Source: Candidatus Arthromitus sp. SFB-turkey (GTDB taxonomy: Bacteria; Bacillota; Clostridia; Clostridiales; Clostridiaceae). Taken from it: a DNA stretch of 64,000 nucleotides. The stretch covers positions 3,130-67,129 of the forward strand of contig NZ_LXFF01000030.1 of assembly GCF_001655775.1 (NCBI RefSeq). The letters are read 5' to 3'. The notes under the pieces are model-generated. The model was not told the DNA's origin. It searched no databases and saw only the letters and a program-made list of their open reading frames with translations. Each line of letters opens with the position of its first letter. Within the stretch, counting starts at the first letter, position 1. A program made the position numbers and the translations under genes. This document shows positions 33,878-42,418 of this stretch, piece after piece.

Positions 33878-34392
33878 CTAACATAATTTAAAATAACTAC
33901 TCCCTCATTAACTAAATATTTAGTTAATTTTAATTGTACCAAATTATTTTGTGATACAAAAAGTTTTTTCCCGTCTCCCAAAATTATTGGTATTATTCCT
34001 ATAATATACTCATCTATTAAATTTTTCTCTATAAAAGGAGCAACTGTAACTCCTCCACCAAATAAATAAATATTTTTACCTTTATTTTTTTCATCAATTA
34101 AAATAGATTCAATATTCTCATTTATAAAATTTATATTATCATAATTTTTTAATTTTTTATTAGTTGCAACAAAAACCTTTTTATTTTCAAATTCTTTATG
34201 AAAACCTTCATCATAACAATTTTTTCCCATTAAAATAATATCAATATCTTTTAAAAATAAATCAAAATCCCATTTTTCAAAAGTATCTAAATTTGTATTT
34301 CCATCTCCCTTTATCCAATGATAATTTCCATCTACATCGGCAATATATCCATCAATACTCATAGCTAAATTGAGTATAATTTTCCCTTTCAT
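33871..34392 (-). CDS. Dihydrofolate reductase family protein (RibD C-terminal-like)
   Basis: The ATG at 34392 has GGGAG eight bases upstream and is preferred to a TTG at 34407. The 173-residue protein shows LNLAMSIDGYIADVDGNYHWI, DIILMGKNCYDEG, and IYLFGGGVTVAPFIEKNLIDEYIIGIIPIILGDGKKLF. This is the pattern of the RibD C-terminal/YyaP-like reductases, which bind NADPH with a dihydrofolate reductase-like fold. It is not a complete RibD (no deaminase) nor a folate-pathway DHFR. Substrate unknown. Confidence 0.9.
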   Translation of the reverse strand: MKGKIILNLAMSIDGYIADVDGNYHWIKGDGNTNLDTFEKWDFDLFLKDIDIILMGKNCYDEGFHKEFENKKVFVATNKKLKNYDNINFINENIESILIDEKNKGKNIYLFGGGVTVAPFIEKNLIDEYIIGIIPIILGDGKKLFVSQNNLVQLKLTKYLVNEGVVILNYVRR

Positions 34393-34446
34393 AAAAGTTT
34401 CTCCCAAAATTTAAATTTTACAATAAACAATATTAACATAAAAAAA

Positions 34447-34475
34447 TTAAGTGGTAAAATAGATTTACCACTTAA
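34447..34475 (-). terminator. Terminator of the 1907-aa gene
   Basis: The 12-bp perfect stem TTAAGTGGTAAA (34447-34458) with TTTACCACTTAA (34464-34475) is followed on the minus strand by a T-rich tail. Confidence 0.88.
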
Positions 34476-34489
34476 CTTAAAATTAATTT

Positions 34490-37400
34490 TTAAGAAGGAA
34501 CTCCTGCTGCATCTTGGTCTGACTGTCTCCAGAATATTCCAACTCTTTCACAAAGCTTTCCAAACTCTGGCTCATGAGCCATTCTATCAACAAGAACTTC
34601 TTGAGCTAGCTTCTTATCTCCTTGAGCATTTTGTAAATTTTCATTATAAATTCCTACCCAGAAATTTAAACCTTCCTCATCATATTCTCTATTAACAACT
34701 ATTTGATATAATGCTGCTATAAGCTCTTTATCTTGTAAGTTTCTATTTGTAAATTCATTTTCAGCAAATAATAAATTATTGAGGAAATACTCACCATTTA
34801 AAGTTTTAGGTAATATTCTGTGAGCATACCAATAATTATATCCTTCTTCATCTGGGAATCTTTCAAAAGCGAACCAATAAGCATTACTTAGCCAATCTTG
34901 TGCTGTATCAGCAGGCTGTGTTGTAAATTCTTTTATAGACATTTTAAATGTTGTTCCATCTTTTAAAGGTATTTCAACTTCTATATTTTCATATTTTTTC
35001 TTAGGTATTGTTGGCTCTATTGTAAATCCTGTTCCACTTTCGTTAAATTTAATACTAAATCCTGTAAATGCCTCATCACCCATCACAAGTCCTATAGGTT
35101 GCTCTAAATCTATATCAAGTTCCTCTGCATTAGGTATAGCAATTTCTGCTGCTGTTCCTGTTATTTCGTATTCTGGCTGATCAACTACCACCTCAGAAGA
35201 TGCTGCACCTTTTGTAGTAAATTCAGCTTCAACTGGATCAATTGTTAATCCTTCTTTTGTAATTTGAACTTTAACTATATATTCTGTACTTCCTTCTAAA
35301 CCTGTTAAATCATAAGAAGTAGTACCTGAACCTGTAGAACTAAATGCTGGAGACTCCGGATAATTAGATTCATCTTTCTTTCTTACAAAAACTTCAGTCT
35401 TATCACTATCACCAAAAGTTATATTAGATGGATATTTCCAAATAACTTTTGCTGTATCACTTAATACAGAAGTTTCATCAACTGAAACTGATAAAAATGA
35501 TAATTTAGTTTTCTTAATATATGATAATCCTCCAATATCACAACAAATAGCTACTTCGTAATCCTTTGTTTTATCTTCTACCTTTATTTTTGCATTCTTG
35601 ACATTTGCTATATCTTTACCTGAATGCTCTTCAACAGCTATTTGTTTAATGGCATTAAAATCATCTGGTATAGGAGTACCATCACTTTCTTTAACTCCTA
35701 CAAGAAGTTTATCTGTAAAATCATCATTTTCATCTTTATAAAAGTCTATAGGATTTTCTCCATAATCCCAAGAAATTGTACTACCATCATAATTTATAGA
35801 TTCTAATTTAATATCTGTAATTGGTAATGCTTCTGTAAATAATTCTAATTTTACTGGCTCTACAGTTCCATCCTCTAAATCAAGTGCAACTACAATATCA
35901 TACTTAGCTTCTGGAAGTAAATAACTAAGCTCTATAAGTTTCATATCATCAGCTATACTTAAAGTATCTGACTGAACACCTTCAAACACTAAAAAACCAT
36001 CACTTTGTACATTTCCATCAGAAAACTCATCTTTTGCATAAATAAGAAGTGCATCACCATTAACAAACTCATAGTTTGATGGTGTTTCAACTTCTATTAA
36101 AGCCCTTGTTTCATTAACTGAAAAAACTTTCGCCTTAAGTGGGTCTATGCTATTTTTAAATGTAAGTTCTTTTTCATATTTTTTATCTCCAACAGTATAA
36201 ACAAGCTTCATATTTTGTTCTACTCCAATAGACTCTGCAAGAACATAGTCACTAAAAGTATTTGAAATATTATTCTCCCCATCTGATGTTAATCTATAAG
36301 ATGGTTCTTCTGGATAAGCATCACTACTTGCTAATTTTACAAATATTTCTGCCTTATCAGCTGGATTAAATATCATATTTTCAGGTTCTATTTCCCATTT
36401 AACTAAAATATCATACTCTTCATAACTATCTACTTCAAAGGATTTTATCTCAAATGATTTTGTGGAAATGTCAACTTCTGTTTCTGTTTCATGGCCACCA
36501 CTCATAGTAAATTTAATTTTAGACTTGTATTTTTTCTCTGGAGTAAGTCCCGATACATCAACACGAGTCACTTCATTTAAATTATACTTTCCTTCTTCTA
36601 TACCATGAACTAAAGTTAATAATGGATTAGTATATCCCAATCCGTCAGGTTGAGTTTCTGCATTACTCTGACCATCTTCCTTAAGTTCTTTAATAAATAT
36701 ATCAACTTTATCCCCTTTTTGAAGTTCATATCCTGGTGGATATTCCCAACCATAAGTAGCTGTCGTTTGATTAGACGTAAATACCGTTGCTTTAAATACA
36801 TCCGATACTGTTTTAAATCTAAACTCTGCTTCTTTTTTTGCATTAGTATCAGTCGATAAGGTTGTATCTGCTACATATTTAACTTTAATTGAATAGTCTG
36901 ATCCAACTTTTAAATTCTTTAAATCCAATTTCTTAAAATCTTTTATATTACCTTCTTCTTCTTTATGTTGACTATGAATTTGATCTGCTGAACGTACAAA
37001 AACTTCATTTTCTTGTTCTTCATAAGAACGACTTAAAGAAGATTGTTTTAATGTGTATATCTTAGTAAACTCTGTTAAAGCATCATCTGGATCAGAAGAT
37101 TTTTTATTATCATTACGTTTTAAATATATCTCTACTTTTTCATCTTGTACGGCACTATCTAACTTACCCGATGGTGTGAAATCCCAATTTAGCTTTGCTG
37201 TATTAGCTTTAATATCAGATACATTTATATCTGTAATTTGAAAATCGGTTGTTGCTTTAAAACTCCCATTAGCATTTCCCACTATTTTACCACTATTTTC
37301 AAATTTAACAACTACATTACAAATATCATTTTGAGAAACATTGCTATTTATATCATAAGTTGCATTCTTATCACTTATAATCATATCAATATCGTTAATC

Positions 37401-40213
37401 ACATTAGATTTTTCTAACTCTTTATTAACAGTTATTTTAACCTTATCAGTATCTTTTTTCTTATATCCTGATGGCAAATTACAAGTTACAGTAGCTCCTG
37501 CTATAGTTATATTACTAATATTAAGACTAATATCTCCTCTAGCTTCAATTAAAACATGCTCCTCTATTTTTTTACCTCTAAGATTATACTCAACCTTCGC
37601 TGTATAAGGAGTATTATACTTTGGAAGATTTATAATACATTGTTTGGTTGGAGTAAATATTTGTGTATCGTCATTTCTTTGTATAGAATTTTTAGCACTA
37701 TAAGGTTGTATAGTAACTGTTTCTGGATTTTGAGGATAATCTGATGTATTACTCTCTTTTAAATAAACCTTTATATTTTCATCTTCTCCACCTTCTCCAA
37801 AATTTGGAGTACCATTTGTTCCCCATGTAAGTTTTATTTGTCTACTATCTTCAGTTTGTTGTTCTGCTTTTAAATTTTCAATAGTAAATGCACCTGTTTG
37901 AAAATTATAAAATTCTTCTACAAATTTCCATGTACCATCAAATCCACCCTTTTGTAATATGTGTCTCACACGAACTCTATAATGTTGACCAACTTCAAGT
38001 CCCGTTAAATCAAACTCTTTTTTAGTTAATAAATCTCCCATATTTTCACCACTTGAACCATGTTCAAACCATAATACTCTATTACTTTCTACAAATCCAC
38101 CTGTTGTCCTGTCATTTAATGAATTAATTTTCTTTAAATTTACTTCAATAACTTGACCATTCTCAGGTTCATACTTCTTAGTTCCACTATGATCTCTATC
38201 ATACTCCCACTTAACTTTAGCAGTAGTTTGAGTTATATCTGTAACTTCTAATTTAGGTTTATTAACTTTAGCATTAACTGTACGTCTATTATAAGCAACC
38301 TCTCCCTGTTCTCCACTCTTTTTACTAGTTATTACTTTTTTTCCACCTATTGTATAAATCAAATCAACATGAAAATTCACCATCCAGCTGGGAATACTCA
38401 CAGTTGCACTTTTAATAGAATTTAAATTTTCTGTCTTAATAAACAGAGGATTAGTATATTTATCTGTTTTAGGATAACCAGAAAATTCACTTGAAGTATT
38501 AGGCTTTACAAAAATTTCTAACTTATCACCAGATGAAAATTCCATATTACTAGGCTCAAAATCCCATTGAATAGTAATTGTTCTACTTCTTGGATAAACC
38601 AACCTAAAATTATCATTTCCAACATTTGCATCTTTAATTTCTATTGGTCCAGTTAATACAAATGTTTTAGTTGTAAAATTTGTAAAACTTATTACCGAAC
38701 CCCTTTGGTTATTCAAAATAATTTTAGCTTCATAATTTGTACCCGGTGCAAGACCTGTTAATAGAGTAGATGTTGTCTTATTTAAATCAACTTTACCACT
38801 ACCAGTACCATGAACTAACGCAGCATCTGGTATAGCTGAATAACTTTTACTATTTTGCTTATCTCTTAAATATATTTCAACCTTATGTCCTGACTCTGGA
38901 GTATATCCAGTAGGATAAATCCAATTTATTTTTACAGAAGTCTCTTTAACTTCTGTACCAGATGTACTCATTGTAACATGTAAAAAAGGTGTACTTATGG
39001 TATTAGAACCATTAGTTAATTCAACTAAATAATTTTTACTTGTTGAGAGAGAAACTCCATTATTTAAATTAACAACATTATTATTTGAAGCTGTTAACCC
39101 TCCAACCTTCTCTCCAATTTTAGTACCTTTTGAAAAATTATCACCTAACTCATAAACATAAATCTTATTATTTGTAGATTGTATGGATAAAAATTTATCC
39201 AAAGTTGATAAATCAAAATTTAAACTTGAATCACCTGATAAATCAGCTTTACATCCTAATTTTTCAATTTTAGATAGAGAACAAAAACTAAACATAGATT
39301 CCCTAATTCTCTCTCTATCTTGAGATTCAACTCTTATATGATAATCACGATTAAAACTCATCTCAACATTTTCAAATTTATAAACATTATTTCCTTCATG
39401 AACTCCTTCATTATGTCTATTTCCTCCTGCATATAACCTTAAAGTATCTCCATTTGATAATCCCATATTAATCTTAAGTTTTATATTAAATAAATTATTT
39501 CCTTTTGACTCACCTGAAACTAATTCCACATTTAAATTTTTAGCCCACTTACCACTATAATAAAACTTACTAAGGTATTCTCTTCCAGCAACTCTAGCTC
39601 TAACAACATATCCCCTAGTATCGAGAGAAGACTTTTTATTTTCAAATACTATTTTGTTTGATTTAGCATATTTTATAGTCTTAGTAACCTTTTCTATAGC
39701 AACACTTCCACTAGTTAATAAAATATCAACATCAATATCTAAATCCTCAGGAAATTTTGCAGCCCAAGTCTTTAAATCGCACTCTATATTATTTCCTGAA
39801 ATAGCCATAGTTGGTTTGAAACTTATATCATAATCATTATAAACAAAAGTAGATACCAACTTTCTTACATCTCCACCTATATTAGCTTTAATATTTAGCT
39901 GATAAGTAGTTCCATTTATTAATACTTCTCTAGTACGCCAAGATTTTTTACTAGAATCACTTGCTTGTATTTCAATCCCAGTATTTCCTTTCAATAAACT
40001 TAATTCTTCTATACTGTCACCTTCGGATAAATATTTAGAAAAATCAAATACAATATAATTATCAATTACCTTAACATCATAAATTATAGTTTTTATAGAA
40101 CTTATCTCTGCAGCCTTAACTTCCTTAGGCTTTATACCGAAATTTAAGACTAGAAAATTAAAAATGAAAACAAAGCTCAATAATCTAGCTAAATTTTTAA
40201 ATTTATCAAACAA
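34490..40213 (-). CDS. Giant secreted protein with Fn3-like repeats and C-terminal DUF4214 region
   Basis: The product is about 1907 residues. The start is placed at a TTG at 40213, eight bases after AAGGAGG; the upstream ATG at 40237 has no ribosome site and would place that box inside the coding sequence. A signal peptide follows (FDKFKNLARLLSFVFIFNFLV, cut near VKA-AE). After an N-terminal beta domain of about 400 residues come about 11 Fn3-like units of 100-130 residues, each with an opening like TAKVKWEY, TITIQWDF or TATYGWEYPPG and a nearby GDKVEIFVK strand. The last 130 residues (WLSNAYWFAFERFPDEEGYNYWY and LYQIVVNREYDEEGLNFWV) form a DUF4214 region, found in other secreted or surface proteins. 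No LPXTG or membrane anchor is present, so DUF4214 may serve in attachment. Adhesion to host or cell surface is a reasonable but unproven role. Confidence 0.85.
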   Translation of the reverse strand: MFDKFKNLARLLSFVFIFNFLVLNFGIKPKEVKAAEISSIKTIIYDVKVIDNYIVFDFSKYLSEGDSIEELSLLKGNTGIEIQASDSSKKSWRTREVLINGTTYQLNIKANIGGDVRKLVSTFVYNDYDISFKPTMAISGNNIECDLKTWAAKFPEDLDIDVDILLTSGSVAIEKVTKTIKYAKSNKIVFENKKSSLDTRGYVVRARVAGREYLSKFYYSGKWAKNLNVELVSGESKGNNLFNIKLKINMGLSNGDTLRLYAGGNRHNEGVHEGNNVYKFENVEMSFNRDYHIRVESQDRERIRESMFSFCSLSKIEKLGCKADLSGDSSLNFDLSTLDKFLSIQSTNNKIYVYELGDNFSKGTKIGEKVGGLTASNNNVVNLNNGVSLSTSKNYLVELTNGSNTISTPFLHVTMSTSGTEVKETSVKINWIYPTGYTPESGHKVEIYLRDKQNSKSYSAIPDAALVHGTGSGKVDLNKTTSTLLTGLAPGTNYEAKIILNNQRGSVISFTNFTTKTFVLTGPIEIKDANVGNDNFRLVYPRSRTITIQWDFEPSNMEFSSGDKLEIFVKPNTSSEFSGYPKTDKYTNPLFIKTENLNSIKSATVSIPSWMVNFHVDLIYTIGGKKVITSKKSGEQGEVAYNRRTVNAKVNKPKLEVTDITQTTAKVKWEYDRDHSGTKKYEPENGQVIEVNLKKINSLNDRTTGGFVESNRVLWFEHGSSGENMGDLLTKKEFDLTGLEVGQHYRVRVRHILQKGGFDGTWKFVEEFYNFQTGAFTIENLKAEQQTEDSRQIKLTWGTNGTPNFGEGGEDENIKVYLKESNTSDYPQNPETVTIQPYSAKNSIQRNDDTQIFTPTKQCIINLPKYNTPYTAKVEYNLRGKKIEEHVLIEARGDISLNISNITIAGATVTCNLPSGYKKKDTDKVKITVNKELEKSNVINDIDMIISDKNATYDINSNVSQNDICNVVVKFENSGKIVGNANGSFKATTDFQITDINVSDIKANTAKLNWDFTPSGKLDSAVQDEKVEIYLKRNDNKKSSDPDDALTEFTKIYTLKQSSLSRSYEEQENEVFVRSADQIHSQHKEEEGNIKDFKKLDLKNLKVGSDYSIKVKYVADTTLSTDTNAKKEAEFRFKTVSDVFKATVFTSNQTTATYGWEYPPGYELQKGDKVDIFIKELKEDGQSNAETQPDGLGYTNPLLTLVHGIEEGKYNLNEVTRVDVSGLTPEKKYKSKIKFTMSGGHETETEVDISTKSFEIKSFEVDSYEEYDILVKWEIEPENMIFNPADKAEIFVKLASSDAYPEEPSYRLTSDGENNISNTFSDYVLAESIGVEQNMKLVYTVGDKKYEKELTFKNSIDPLKAKVFSVNETRALIEVETPSNYEFVNGDALLIYAKDEFSDGNVQSDGFLVFEGVQSDTLSIADDMKLIELSYLLPEAKYDIVVALDLEDGTVEPVKLELFTEALPITDIKLESINYDGSTISWDYGENPIDFYKDENDDFTDKLLVGVKESDGTPIPDDFNAIKQIAVEEHSGKDIANVKNAKIKVEDKTKDYEVAICCDIGGLSYIKKTKLSFLSVSVDETSVLSDTAKVIWKYPSNITFGDSDKTEVFVRKKDESNYPESPAFSSTGSGTTSYDLTGLEGSTEYIVKVQITKEGLTIDPVEAEFTTKGAASSEVVVDQPEYEITGTAAEIAIPNAEELDIDLEQPIGLVMGDEAFTGFSIKFNESGTGFTIEPTIPKKKYENIEVEIPLKDGTTFKMSIKEFTTQPADTAQDWLSNAYWFAFERFPDEEGYNYWYAHRILPKTLNGEYFLNNLLFAENEFTNRNLQDKELIAALYQIVVNREYDEEGLNFWVGIYNENLQNAQGDKKLAQEVLVDRMAHEPEFGKLCERVGIFWRQSDQDAAGVPS

Positions 40214-40684
40214 ATTTTTCTCCTCCTTTTTCCCCATTTTTGATAAATTTTCTTAAAAATCTTATCCGAACAAATCCCCCAATCATGTTAAATATATAAC
40301 TACTCCTTAAGCTTTAAACAATTACGAAACATAACTTTTTATTGTTATGTAAAATTAAATTTTTTTAAATTTCTGGGTCAACAGTTATTAGTATTGTTGT
40401 TTTTATTTCTTTTATTCATGATTAATTAATATTTATAATCCTTTATTAATTAAAAAAAAATAAAAAGTTCAATTATTAAAATTGAACTTTGAAAGGTCTA
40501 TGAAATTGTAAAATTATACTAATTTATAAAAATTGAATTTTTTCAAATTAATATTAAACTTACGCTTTTTTAAACTATTATGTATTAATAAAACAACTCT
40601 ATATAATCAATTAAATAATAAAATAAACTCATACTCATATAGTTAGAAATTTTTAAAGTTCATTAATAATTTTAGGAGGATTTC
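40214..40684. other. Long AT-rich intergenic region with orphan hairpins
   Basis: This 471-base region upstream of the giant gene (-) and the flavoprotein gene (+) must hold both promoters. It contains a 26-codon open frame (40206-40286, minus) that overlaps the TTG start of the giant gene. It also has a small hairpin ACATAAC/GTTATGT (40329-40350) and a terminator-like hairpin at 40464-40490 that ends no known gene. Ribosome boxes AAGGAG (minus, near 40305) and AGGAGGA (plus, 40674-40680) are visible. No convincing protein or structured RNA beyond these. Confidence 0.5.
40464..40490 (-). terminator. Orphan minus-strand terminator
   Basis: The perfect stem AAAGTTCAATT (40464-40474) with AATTGAACTTT (40480-40490) is followed on the minus strand by a T-run (TTTATTTTTTTTT). 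No minus-strand gene ends here: the next feature above it is a plus-strand gene. Confidence 0.6.
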
Positions 40685-41421
40685 ATGAAAAAATATTACT
40701 TATAAATGGAAGTGGAAGAAAAAAAAACACTTATTATCTCTTAAAATCAATTGAAGAAATTTTAATAAATGAAAATTTTGAAACGGAAATAATTAATCTT
40801 TATAAAGAAAAACTAGAATTTTGTACTAGATGTGAAGTTTGTATCTTAAAAGATGGTTGCTTTATAAATGATAAATGCAGCGAAATTATGAAAAAAGTAA
40901 TTGAATGTGATGGATTAATAATAGGGACTCCTGTTTATTTAAATAATATGAGTGGAGTTTTAAAAAACTTTTTTGATAGAACTTGTAGTTGGTTTCATAG
41001 AACTCCCGTTTCTCAAAAGCCAACTCTTCTTCTTGCAAACACTCAAGGATCTGGAATTAAAAAAACTCTTAATTCAGTTAAAGAAGTTATGATTCAATGG
41101 GGAGTTTGTTTAACAGGTAGTATTTCAAGAAATGGAAGAAATTTTAATAAACCAATTAAACGACATGAACTTAAAAATTTTATTACCTCAGTAAACCTAA
41201 ATGGATATGAATATATTCCAAGTTTTAAAGAAATATATACTTATAATGTTCAGAGAACTTTAGCAACTAATGTTTTTCCTGTTGATAAAAAATATTGGGA
41301 AGAAAATAATTTAATAGATAGTGTTTACTTTAAAAGTGCTAAAATAAACCTTATTAAAAAATTTTACGGAAATGCTCTCTATAAATTTCTATGTAAAGTT
41401 ATAAAACCAATTGAAAATTAA
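40685..41421 (+). pseudogene. Flavodoxin-fold (iron-sulfur flavoprotein-like) oxidoreductase, frameshifted in a poly-A run at codon 2-3
   Basis: AGGAGGA at 40674-40680 and an ATG at 40685 are ideally placed. However, the ATG is followed by six A's, and the frame ends after MKKYYL. If the run had seven A's the frame would open as MKKILLINGSGRKKN and continue to 41421 (245 residues), joining the long open frame that is intact from about 40690 onwards. The protein has the FMN phosphate loop NGSGRKKNTY, the cysteine cluster FCTRCEVCILKDGC, IIGTPVYLNNMSGVLKNFFDR and TLLLANTQGSG, typical of NADPH-dependent FMN reductase/iron-sulfur flavoproteins. Internal starts such as the ATG at 40888 would lose the flavin site. 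Either a true inactivation, a slippage switch or a homopolymer sequencing error. Confidence 0.8.
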
Positions 41422-41440
41422 ATGCAACTTTATGAACGTA

Positions 41441-41472
41441 AAAAGGCATCAGCTTATAAGCTAATGCCTTTT
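41441..41472. terminator. Terminator shared by ssrA (-) and the flavoprotein gene (+)
   Basis: A long stem (AAAAGGCATCAGCTTA with TAAGCTAATGCCTTTT) has one mismatch on the plus strand that becomes a G-U pair on the minus strand. It is followed by T-runs in both directions. Confidence 0.88.
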
Positions 41473-41480
41473 ATAATTTT

Positions 41481-41840
41481 TGGTGGAGGCGAGGGGAGTT
41501 GAACCCCTGTCCGAAAGCAGTCATCCTTAAACTTCTCCGAGTGCAGTTTATGATTTAATTTCCCTTAAATACCTTCCATAAACAAAATTTATTTAAAGTA
41601 GCTTCATAAAATCCCGTTCCCTGAGCAAAGCTTATCAAGGCTCGTTTCCCTACTAAAATTTAACACTCTTATCTATGCCGTAGGACTCACAGAAAGAATG
41701 AAGCTGCGATTAATTAAGCAGCTTGTAAAGAATAATCTTTGTCGTTTACTTTTTTCCGTAAATTTTTTAAAAGAATCTACGAAAACTTTACTCGCTATTT
41801 AAAGACTCCATTACCCCCGTCGAAACCAAAATACGCCCCC
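41481..41840 (-). ncRNA. ssrA: tmRNA
   Basis: The 360-base RNA rescues stalled ribosomes together with SmpB. The 5' end GGGGGCG (41834-41840) pairs with CGCCTCC before the encoded CCA at 41481-41483 to form the acceptor stem. The T-arm is GGACAGGGGTTCAACTCCCC and the 5' side has GGTTTCGACGGGGG as in other tmRNAs. The tag reading frame begins at GTA (41747-41749) and ends at TAA (41714-41716), giving V-N-D-K-D-Y-S-L-Q-A-A after the charged Ala. The usual clostridial ending is L-A-A; here it is L-Q-A-A. It lies directly downstream of smpB. Confidence 0.95.
41714..41749 (-). other. tmRNA tag-peptide reading frame
   Basis: The resume codon GTA is followed by codons for N, D, K, D, Y, S, L, Q, A, A and a TAA. 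The motif GTAAACGAC at the resume site resembles the GCAAACGAC of Escherichia coli. Confidence 0.75.
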
Positions 41841-41866
41841 ATATAAACGACTTACACTAAAGTAAA

Positions 41867-41895
41867 AGTATACCACTTAACAAATTATTTTTCAA
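41867..41895 (-). promoter_or_regulatory. ssrA promoter
   Basis: On the minus strand a -35 TTGAAA (41890-41895) and a -10 TATACT (41867-41872) are 17 bases apart. The -10 lies 26 bases from the mature 5' end, so a short 5' leader must be trimmed. Confidence 0.8.
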
Positions 41896-41939
41896 TCCAT
41901 AGAATATATCTTCGAATTTTTTCCAAAATTTTTAATAAT

Positions 41940-42407
41940 TTATCTATATTTTTCCTTCATAGCACGCGCAATATCTCTTTTATGCTCTTTTTCAAGCATA
42001 GAATCTCTTTTATCGTAATTTTTCTTTCCTTTAGCTAAAGCTAAATTCACTTTTATTCTTCCATTTTTCAAATATAAACTTGTTGGAATTAAGGCATATC
42101 TTTCCTGATTTTTTTTACCAAAAAGTTTTGAAAGCTCCTTTTTATTAAGAAGAAGTTTTCTATCACGAAGAGGATCTCTATTAAATATGTTTCCTTTTTC
42201 GTAGGGACTTATATGCATATTAATTAGAAAAAGCTCTCCATTTTTAAATACTCCGTAACTATCTTTTAAATTTACTTTTCCATTTCTAATTGATTTAACC
42301 TCTGTACCAACTAAAACAATTCCTGCCTCATAATTTTCCTCTATAAAATAATCATGAAAAGCCTTTTTATTTTGTGCAATTGTTGAAGAAGACTTTTTTA
42401 CTCCCAA
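41940..42407 (-). CDS. smpB: tmRNA-binding protein SmpB
   Basis: SmpB binds tmRNA and brings it to stalled ribosomes. The 155-residue protein has the oligonucleotide-binding barrel signature [35 protein letters not shown] and the basic C-terminal tail [21 protein letters not shown], which inserts in the decoding site. The start is a TTG at 42407, with GGGGTG five bases upstream. It follows rnr by 11 bases and precedes ssrA by 99 bases, so the rescue pair and its nuclease partner are clustered. Confidence 0.97.
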   Translation of the reverse strand: MGVKKSSSTIAQNKKAFHDYFIEENYEAGIVLVGTEVKSIRNGKVNLKDSYGVFKNGELFLINMHISPYEKGNIFNRDPLRDRKLLLNKKELSKLFGKKNQERYALIPTSLYLKNGRIKVNLALAKGKKNYDKRDSMLEKEHKRDIARAMKEKYR

Positions 42408-42418
42408 ATTCTCACCCC

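Noticed and set aside
40888-41421. Intact short flavoprotein starting at the ATG at 40888
   Set aside because: It lacks a ribosome box and would lose the FMN-binding loop and Cys cluster, while a perfect box and start exist at 40674-40687 with a one-base frameshift.
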